DNA of 64,000 nt from Acholoe squamosa (lineage: Eukaryota; Annelida; Polychaeta; Phyllodocida; Polynoidae), in NCBI GenBank assembly GCA_949317995.1, contig OX439052.1, positions 39,372,432 to 39,436,431 of the forward strand, written 5' to 3'. Positions within the stretch are counted from its first letter, which is position 1. The number at the start of each line of letters is the position of its first letter. Positions 56,216-64,000 of this stretch are shown here, piece after piece. The position numbers and the translations under genes are program-made. The notes under the pieces were generated by a model. It saw nothing but the letters and a program-made list of their open reading frames with translations. It was not told where the DNA came from and searched no databases.

Positions 56216-57059
56216 AGGGTCACATAATGCATTTGTCAACATGATACATGAACACAGCCGTTAGTGTATCTTCATACTGCTACACTGCATACCTGCAAAC
56301 TCGAGGTGAGAAAAAAACTGAACCTGCAAAACCCACCTTTTTTTTCTTTGAAAACGAGGCAGGAGAATATGAATATATATATATATAGGGGGTCTGGGGG
56401 GTTTCCCCCCTGGGGCCCAAGAAATTTTGTAAATCTAGAGGCCAAATATATGTATTTTGGTGGTTTTTGAAGATGTTGTTACCCTCTATTTAGGTTTTTT
56501 ACTACGACCATCCCCCTATATAAATGTTAAAGTGAGATCCCATTGGATCTGGATGAATCACCAGATTGGCCCTGGTGGATCTTAAAAAAAAAACACCTGA
56601 GAAAACTGAACAAACTGAGGAGTTTGCAGGCATGACACTGATTGTATAATATACAGAAGCCTTGAGACATCATGCTACCACTAACGGATTAAACCAGCTT
56701 TGAACTATTGGGAAAAGGGCTAGTCTTAACAGTTAGTCTTAAGAAATCCACTGTATGTGGGAGCACCTTTAACCCCTTACCCAATTAGTTGTAAATTAGA
56801 TTTTCAATGGATATAACAAAACCAAAGTTGTCTTAATACTTTAAAGACAGGAAAAGAAGAAATGCCCTGGCATCTAAAATCTCATGGACGTCAAATCAGT
56901 GACCCATACACACCCACACACACTCTTATGTCTGGGCTGAGCCTGGAGTGGATCCCCTATGGGCGGGGAGAACTGAATAGGGAATGGGTGGACTGGGTAG
57001 AGGAGCACCTGAAGCACGGGGATCTGGTAAATGAACGCGGGACCCGGGACAAGGAGCGT

Positions 57060-57250
57060 GGGAAATGAGGTCAGGAGTGCAGGAACCAGGATAAGGAATG
57101 TGAGGGTGGGGAGCTAAGGAACCAGGACAAGGAGCATGGGAACCAGGTCAAGGAGCACAGGAACCAGATCAAGGAGATTGGGAGCCAGGTGGGGAGCATG
57201 CGTGTGCCAAATCCAGGTTTAGGAGTGCAGGGACTGGGGCCTGGGGCAGA
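57060..57250. repeat. GGAACCAGG-type minisatellite in 3' UTR of the paired-finger gene
   Basis: Repeats of GGAACCAGGACAAGGAGCAT and variants, about 26-30 bp each, start 15-20 bp after the stop codon of the minus-strand gene. No AATAAA is obvious on the minus strand here. Confidence 0.75.
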
Positions 57251-57266
57251 GTTGACTTGTTGAGCC

Positions 57267-57968
57267 TTATTCATTCAGCCCATACTGGTCATTCAGGGTC
57301 CCAATCTTCTGCATGAAATCACCAAAGTCCTCATACTCAAAGTTAACCTTGGCGCCTGATTTGAGCGCGACTGAGCACTGCTGGAAATTTCCGTCACGGG
57401 ACGTTCCAGCTCGTGGTTTGATGGAGAGTCTCCCTGGTGGGGCAGCGAGGGCGTTTTGTGCGCCGCGGGTGTTGGGACGAGAGCCGGGGAGGTTGATCAT
57501 CTGGTTGGTGATGGTATTGCTAGTGGATGATGTGGTGCCCATGCGAGCGATAACATCTTGGAGCGTGCTAATAGTAACATCCTTATTATGAACCTGTTGC
57601 AGCAGCTCCTTCTTCTCCTCCTCCCACTGTTTGGCCATCGCACCCGACTTCAACTGTTTCCGCAGCGCCTCGTTTTGGAATCTTAGCGCCTCATTCTGGG
57701 TCTGTAGATCGGTGATCTTTTTTAAGACATCAGAGTTGACGGTTGGCGGACTAGAGGTCTCCAAGCGGCGTTCCAGCTCCATTTGCCGCTCCCTCAGAGC
57801 CTGGAGAGCAGCACGGTAGTCGGAGACGTCGTCGCTGGCTGGACTTTGGAGGAGGCTGTGAGATGAAGCCGGAGTGCCTTTTTTCCCTGGGCTGTGTTTG
57901 CCGCCCGGAGACTTGTGAGGGAAGAAGCTGACGGCGATACCAGCGTCCTCCATGGATGGCATCGGTAC
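57267..57968 (-). CDS. Paired-finger gene, terminal exon
   Basis: Acceptor CATCGCTAG; 233 residues from VPMPSMEDAGIAVSFFPHKS to DQYGLNE and TAA. Ser/Lys-rich start, then a coiled coil of about 90 residues, a basic Arg/Pro segment (RLSIKPRAG) and a conserved-looking C-terminal domain. Confidence 0.87.
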   Translation of the reverse strand, partial: VPMPSMEDAGIAVSFFPHKSPGGKHSPGKKGTPASSHSLLQSPASDDVSDYRAALQALRERQMELERRLETSSPPTVNSDVLKKITDLQTQNEALRFQNEALRKQLKSGAMAKQWEEEKKELLQQVHNKDVTISTLQDVIARMGTTSSTSNTITNQMINLPGSRPNTRGAQNALAAPPGRLSIKPRAGTSRDGNFQQCSVALKSGAKVNFEYEDFGDFMQKIGTLNDQYGLNE

Positions 57969-60582
57969 CTAGCGATGGAAGATTTTTGTGTAGGAGAATA
58001 TTTCACATATATATATCTTAGTTGGCATCTTTAGTCTTTGGATTGTTTTGAGGACATTTGAGAGCCTGGCTCGTCCGGCTTCTTAGTAGAAGCTGGACGC
58101 GAGGCATGGTGCTGCCCCCTCTTGTACCAGCCGGGTATCGCAAAGCGACACCTAGTTGGCATAGAAGGAACAAGCACCACACGAACACGTCTCTCGGATG
58201 AACCGCACTAATATATATACAACGATGCCGGCCCCTACAATTGAAACATCATGTAAAATTCATTTAGATTAATTATAGAGTTTTCGTGTGGGTAGGCCTT
58301 GCCTTCAAACTCCAAAGATATGTATCAGTACTTACATCAACACCAAAGTTGTCAGTGTCTTCGTCATCTGCTTCGAACCTCACATCAGGCATCGCCACCT
58401 TGTTCTTGGACGAAGAAGGACCCAGCTTGGCCGGACTCTGCTTTTTGGGTTGTGGTGGTGGTTTCCTCTTTTCGTCACTGAGGAAACTCCGGAATGCACG
58501 GCTTCTGACATCGACAGTGTCCGTGGTGGTGAAGGCTTTGGGTAGAGCCATAATGTTCACTGTGGGCTGCCAGGCGAGTTGCTCAAGGCTTTTGCCGGAG
58601 TTTGATTGGGAAGGGCCGCGGTTGATCGAGCGCCGCCCACTATGGACTGGTGTGGCATCAACGCGGGGTAGGGCGATCACCACCTCCGCACTGATAGGAC
58701 TGACTTCTTTAGCCATACTGCGACTTTTTGGTCCAGGACGTGGAGTGGAAACTGTGGGCGAGCTAATAACTTTCCCGCTGCGACTCCTTGAAACACCTTC
58801 AGTCACTATCTCTGCAGCTTTCGGCTTTGGCGGTGATTTAGCTGGTGACTTGGTCTTATTTGGGTGAATCGGGGCTTCGTAATCGCTGTTATCAAGGAGT
58901 TCCGCTTTGGATTTTGCAATGATGCTCTCAATGGCAGCTGGTGTGGTATTATGTCTGGAGGCTAGATGCTTCTTTAAGCTTGGCTTATGCTTTACATTAT
59001 AGTCACAGGATACAATTGGACAGTAATACTGTGGGACTTTCTTCAAGTGCCGCAGCTTCCAATGTCGAATAAGATCACCGACCCTGAAATGACACACACT
59101 AGCGGAACACACGGTAGAAGGGCAGCCGTTGCGATCTGCCCACCATTCCATAAACTCATTCGGGATGATCTCCTCTCGGGCGTTTTCAAATTCATCCAGT
59201 TCAACAGGGGACATGAATTTGCCTGAGCAGTCTTTTTTGGTTACCTGGAGCTGGGGTTCGGGAATGTTATCTCGCCGGCTTCGCTTGGTCAAAGGCTCTT
59301 CTGTGGGGGTGTCTGTGTTGCCTCTCTCATGCCGCGTGCGTTTTCTTGTGTCGGGTAGGGATTCTGTGTCACTGTTTGATATTGTGCTGTTTGAGCTAAC
59401 CTCCTGTACTGCTCTGTTTAAGGCCCGTGAGTGCCTGCCTCCTATGGCTGGGCTCGCTTCAGGCTTCGCTGGCGACTCTGCGGGGGCTGCTCTTCTAGAT
59501 GACCGTGAGGCAATGGGATTCACAGGGGTCTTTTCCACAGGTTTGCTAACAGTCTTGGGTTTCTTGGGTGTGGGTTCAGGTGGTGCCATTTTGATTGGAC
59601 AAAGTTTTAGCTCAATATAGCTGGGGTTGTCAAGTTGTGTGGGGACAAGGGAGGCGCCGATCTGCTCGGCCTCGGTTTGTGTAAGAAGGTGGGCAGGGCT
59701 GGTGAGGTGTTTAATCATTGCCGGCATGTTCTGAGTACGGAAATTAAGTCGCTGACCCTTCGCTCTCCCCTTAACCTGACAGTCACCATCAGGACAAACA
59801 TACACCGTGGTATAGCAAACATGACGCGACTTCCAATGACGCCTTACTTCCGACATAAATTGCATCTTTTCCCTTCCACATCCAACACACGGGCAGAACT
59901 TCAATCGTTTCCATGCCTCACAATATTCTTCGGGGATCCCTTCCTCGACCACCTCTGACTGCACCCCCTGAACAGAGTTCATTAAATCTGCTGCCCTTTT
60001 TCTGGCTGGTGCTGCAGGCTTCTTTGCTGCGGGTGGGGGTGGTTTGGCTTTGGGTGCTGCGCGTGGGAGAGTGACAAAATTAGTCGGCGGTTTATAATTG
60101 GGGTTATTTATGATCTGTGTCTCGATGGCCTCGGGGAACTGCTCGACGCAGTGTTTCTGCTGGAGATGAGCAATGAGGTCACGTTTACGCCGAGTGTTCC
60201 AGCGCTCTTTCATGCGCGTACATCCGCTGACTGGGCAGTAGTAAACCTTAATAAGCTGCTCATGGAAAACGTACCAATGCCAGTCAAAGAAGTGCTTAAG
60301 AGTCAGCGCTGGTCCTTTACATTGTGACACCGGGCATTTCTTACTGCTCCGCCACAATTCCACCGCCTCCTCCGGGATGTTCAAGAAGTCGGATACATCT
60401 TCGTGTGTCTCTTCTCCCACTCTCAGATCCTCAATCTGAATAAGGTACCCGCTCTGTGGAGGTTCTAGTTCTCCCTCTGCCGGCTGGCCAAACGACAGCT
60501 GCGTCCACGGAGCCCCCTTGGGGAAATCTTCTTCCGACATACGGACAAGGTTTCCATCTGCTCCGACAACCCACTTAGTCAC
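57267..60582 (-). CDS. Protein with three paired zinc-finger modules and a coiled coil (5' exon missing)
   Basis: Complement of join 57267-57968, 58336-60582; 982 residues from the acceptor, both exons in phase 0. Three similar modules (about 60370-60120, 59940-59655 and 59160-58915) each have a Trp-containing helix and a CP-x3-C start. A helix with HW..xH or HWY.FH comes next, then Y-x-CP-x3-C ... L-x-x-HL-x-x-x-H. Each is thus a pair of C-x4-C/H-H fingers. Linkers are Pro/Ser/Lys-rich. The C-terminal exon has a heptad-like coiled coil (LRERQMELERRLE, LQTQNEALRFQNEALRKQL) and an acidic end (NFEYEDFGDFMQKIG). It is probably nuclear. I do not recognise the family. The first exon was not found; an internal ATG at MSEEDFPKG is an alternative start. 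Confidence 0.82.
58336..60582 (-). CDS. Paired-finger gene, large exon
   Basis: Acceptor GTCTTCACAG and donor GTAAGT; 749 codons without interruption, from VTKWVVGADGNLVRM to DDEDTDNFGVD. Contains all three finger modules. The frame stays open 21 codons into the intron, so intron retention would add a short tail. Confidence 0.87.
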
Positions 60583-62666
60583 CTGTGAAGACAATAAATT
60601 TGTATTTAGTATCACAACAGAATAATCTTTACCTCCAAAATGAGAAAAGGTGATCCCGTCGGCCCTCAAAAGTTTTACTGGGCATTTTTAGAAAATCAAT
60701 GGGAATGGGTATCAAGGTTACAGGGAGGAAAGTGACCTTTCACAAAAATCTAGGAAAACATATTAGATATGCAAGTTAACATATGTAACCATATTAACCC
60801 CTTTATGCCTGTATAAAGATTACTTTAATTCACCAATTATCCTAGAACCCAATCATTCTTAATGCAGTATCCCTTAAATTACACTATCTTAAAATTTTTG
60901 TTTAGAGGAGGTTCATTTGAGTTTCTGTTTTTCTCTATTCTCTTCCCAATGACCTTAGCCATACTGTGGATGTTTTCCTTCTTTGGTGCGGAGGCTGTAG
61001 TAAGATTTTAATGAGCCTAACTGCCTAGCCAGTCTACTCTCCAAGCATAATGGTTTACTAGGCTAAAATAACCCCATTACACTAACCATATGATTGGAGA
61101 ATGACATTGCCTTAATTTGGACTTCCTCTGGTTTCCTAGAATTCTAGGACAGGTGTAACCAATGGGAGAAGGCCTTGGAGCTTCCTATTTTTCTAGGACT
61201 CCCAAGAGCTGGCTAGACTACATAGGGGTACTAGCTCCTCCACTCACATGGGTGGGGTGGGGCTGTGGGTAATGAGAGTACTTCTGTTGTAATTATCCAG
61301 TATCCCCTGGATGGTATCCCTTTATTGTCTGGTGTTGGACCATTAAAGAACTTACATTAATATGTTATCATTAATAGGCAAAGTACACAGAAGATGGATT
61401 TATCTTTGGAAAATAAGTTCATGGAATGCCTTTTTCTTTTTTCATCTCAGGAAACTGAAAATCTAGGAATTCCTAGAATTCTAGGAAGACTTTCATCCCT
61501 GAGGTTAGCAAATGACATTCGATTCTGATTTTTATTAACAACAAGCTACGCGATTTACATCACGAAGTCTCATCAAGTTGTAGAAATAATAATGACTAAC
61601 GTATGTACATAAATACATGTTAGTTAATTTTCATACATAGAGAATCACAATACGCTTATCATCCTACATAATAATGGCACAATTGTAGTCATAAATTGTC
61701 GTATTGGAAGGTGGTATAGGGATAAGCATAATTTCTATGTTTTGAAAATTCATTTAAATAGCAATATATAACTAATCGCATAACTTTTATTAGTGCTTTC
61801 TAGATTGAGAGTAGACATGAGCTATTTATAGACTCAAATGACTTGATCTAGCTTCAGGGAGGCCAATGGGCAATGCTCATGCACTGAACCTTTGGTCCTA
61901 TGACGGGCAGTGAGGGTTGCCACACAAAAATACTGACTTTTTCCTGACTATCATTGGGCTTTTCCTGATCATATCATGGGCATTATATCATTATTTTGAT
62001 GTATACCATAAATTTGCTCGTATAGGCAGCACCCTGAGTTTGAGGAAAAACTCAAAGCCGCGCCTGGGCATCAAATGTTGGCGCTTCAGTACTGTCCTAT
62101 AGTGTCAAAAACCCTCATATAAGGCACACCCTGGCTGAGCACAGGTGGACTTCATAAGCTACATCTTTAAGTGGTTGTTGTATCAGCCGCAGCTTATTCA
62201 TATGAAGGAATTTACAGTAATACAGCATTTCACATCTATATTTCTGCATTGGTGACACAACCCCTAAGCCGATGTAACTACTGTAAAACCCCACATATAA
62301 GCTGTGGCTTATAGACCATTTCATGGCCTCAGTATGGCTTACAGGATGTTGCTAAAATCAGGGTGTGGCTCATATGAGGGGATTTAAGTATGTATGAAAT
62401 GGTAAAGAATGGGAACCATCTCAGGCTTCTAGTATTCTCCTAAATTCAGGATGCGGCCTATACGCAGGGTTTTATGGTACTGTAGACTTCCGTGCATAAG
62501 CCTGACTTATGTATAATCCAGTCCCCACTTTAGAACCTATAAGCTGCACCTCAGACTTGAAATTCAAGGTGCTTTAATAGATGTCCAACCCACCACCCCA
62601 TACCCTTTTGAGAAGGAGTGGGGTACATCTTAGCAATGGCATGTGGCTAAAGGTGAAGTACACTAA
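60583..62666. other. Intergenic or first intron of the paired-finger gene; no exon found
   Basis: No minus-strand exon ending in phase 0 with a start codon could be supported. The interval holds decayed TATAAGSCGCACC-type repeat units at 61995-62480. Confidence 0.55.
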
Positions 62667-62792
62667 GGGAATTTGTCATTATTTATCAACATGGGGGGGG
62701 GGGGTGGCGGGTTTTTTGTGCGGACGTGCAGAAATTTTTTACGGCCCCCCTCAAAACCACCACCCCCCTGTTGATAAATAATGACCACTCCC
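62667..62792. mobile_element. MITE, family 1, short complete copy
   Basis: GGGAATTTGTCATTATTTATC-like left end, right end GATAAATAATGACCACTCCC, TAA on both sides. Confidence 0.85.
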
Positions 62793-63007
62793 TAAATGTG
62801 CAAGCCCATTGAAACAGGTAGTATAGGAGATCCATCCCAGGAATTTTTTTAATTCCAGAGGATATTTGAAATTTATGCATTCTGGTGCAATTCTCATGCC
62901 TGCGAACTCCAAAGGGGAAAAAATTGAGGCTGTAAAACATAGCCTCACCTTGTTTGAAAAGGAGCTAGGAGCATGTGAATTCAAGATGGTCCAAGATTTT
63001 TGCAAAT

Positions 63008-63222
63008 TACCGTAACCTCCCGCATATAAGGCGCATGTCGCCTATAAGACGCACCTACTTTTAGAAAATGGTAAAAAAAAAAATGAAGAAAATTCTATAA
63101 CTTTTGTTTTACTTAGGGGTAGTGTAACATATCAAAAGAAAGGTCTTGGTGTTCCTCTTGCAGATACAGAGAGAACTAAAACCTCACCTATAAACGTACC
63201 TTATATGCGAGAGATTACAGTA
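63008..63222. mobile_element. MITE, family 2
   Basis: TACCGTAACCTCCCGCATAT at left and TATGCGAGAGATTACAGTA at right; the interior shares CTATAAGACGCACCTACTTT. Confidence 0.8.
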
Positions 63223-64000
63223 GGGGCCAAATGTGTGCATTCTGGTGTTTTTTGAAGATGTCTAAATCTAAAAGGTTTATGTGGGTATCAATAAGGTTGT
63301 CACTAGTGTTTTCTGGCCTTGATTTACGAGAGTTTATACTGCAGCTTGAAGCTCCAATTGGTGCTTTCAGTGTAAGCTTCAGTTGTAGTTGGCTTTACGA
63401 AAACGTAATTTTGCCTGAGTGGAGCTTAAAGCTCCAGATGATCTTTGAGGTCATCTTGGGGCCTCCTTGAACTTCAAGATCGAGAGATCCTTCCCACAGA
63501 TTCACGGTAGAAAGGGTGGAATATGTACTGAGAATGAAGTGTGGATATTTTCAGGGCTGTGGATAATATAGTTAGAGGTCCTGTATCTGTAGAAACTGCT
63601 GGAAGGCCACAAAACATGTAGTTTCAGATCTAAATCATAAGCCTACTGCTCTCCGATGCTTTGGATACCAACATCATGACCTTGAAAATGTCAATAGTGT
63701 CAGGGCTATTTTCTTCAGCTAAGGGTAATGTTACGAATTGATATATCAGTCATGAGAAATTTCTGACCCTGTACCTTAGGAACTGCAAATGCAACTTTAC
63801 AAGAATTCTTTTAAAGAAAATGCATTTGGCTTGTGCAAGGAGCATCATTTCTGCTGCTTGTCATACCTGACTCATTGAATCTTCCACTCCCTATAATGGG
63901 TCTGAGATTCTTACCCCTCCCACAAATCCACCACTCCTTCCCACTCTCCATTGTTTAAAAAATTATCACGATATATGTTGGATAATTTCCGCCATGGGAC
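63223..64000. other. No gene seen
   Basis: Unremarkable AT-rich sequence to the window end. Confidence 0.6.

Noticed and set aside
58286..59958. Plus-strand open frames opposite the paired-finger exon
   Set aside because: Shadows of the minus-strand coding exon; no motifs, while the minus strand has clear domain repeats and splice sites.

Overview
The window looks like nuclear DNA of a marine invertebrate animal. It has spliced genes with GT-AG introns, long introns and a heavy load of small inverted-repeat transposons, minisatellites and DIRS-type retroelements. An invertebrate-type chitin-active monooxygenase, a ZAD-like zinc-finger protein and a (TCAC)n-tailed retroposon ending in a GGCGTTAAAC-type motif would fit a mollusc or another lophotrochozoan. 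An invertebrate deuterostome cannot be excluded from sequence reading alone.

Layout. 1-3517 is most of a tyrosine-recombinase retrotransposon of the Ngaro/PAT type (RT-RNase H, recombinase, split direct repeats). 3518-4700 holds a cluster of AP-2-like palindromes, TA microsatellites and an orphan GC-rich segment. 4722-7533 (+) holds six exons of an AA15 lytic polysaccharide monooxygenase (LPMO); the first exon, with the catalytic N-terminal histidine, is not in view. 7.9-12.6 kb is repeats: MITEs, a long inverted repeat, a 1.5 kb TATTCCA satellite and a palindromic 21-bp array. 12875-39664 (-) is a complete nine-exon gene for N-acetylglucosamine-6-phosphate deacetylase (AMDHD2/NagA), reconstructed exon by exon with consistent phases (413 aa). 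Its introns contain a decayed DIRS element with nested insertions, a 32-bp and a 38-bp minisatellite, and many MITEs. 39.7-45.2 kb is the intergenic region between divergent genes. It has a GC-rich candidate promoter, a split 1.85 kb inverted-repeat element, two large perfect palindromes and a CR1-like LINE tail. 45274-51941 (+) is a complete eight-exon gene for a 936-aa ZAD-like multi-C2H2 zinc-finger protein. A 200-base assembly gap lies at 52423-52622. 57267-60582 (-) holds the last two exons of an unusual protein with three repeated paired zinc-finger modules and a C-terminal coiled coil. The rest, to 64000, is intergenic with MITEs.

How the genes relate. The LPMO (oxidative chitin cleavage outside the cell) and AMDHD2 (removal of acetate from GlcNAc-6-phosphate inside the cell) are adjacent and convergent, and both can serve chitin breakdown; a functional link is inference. 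The two zinc-finger genes are also convergent and both encode likely nuclear DNA-binding proteins. The most unusual items are the triple paired-finger protein, the minisatellite whose unit resembles a TTAA-bounded MITE, and the series of near-zero-spacer perfect palindromes.
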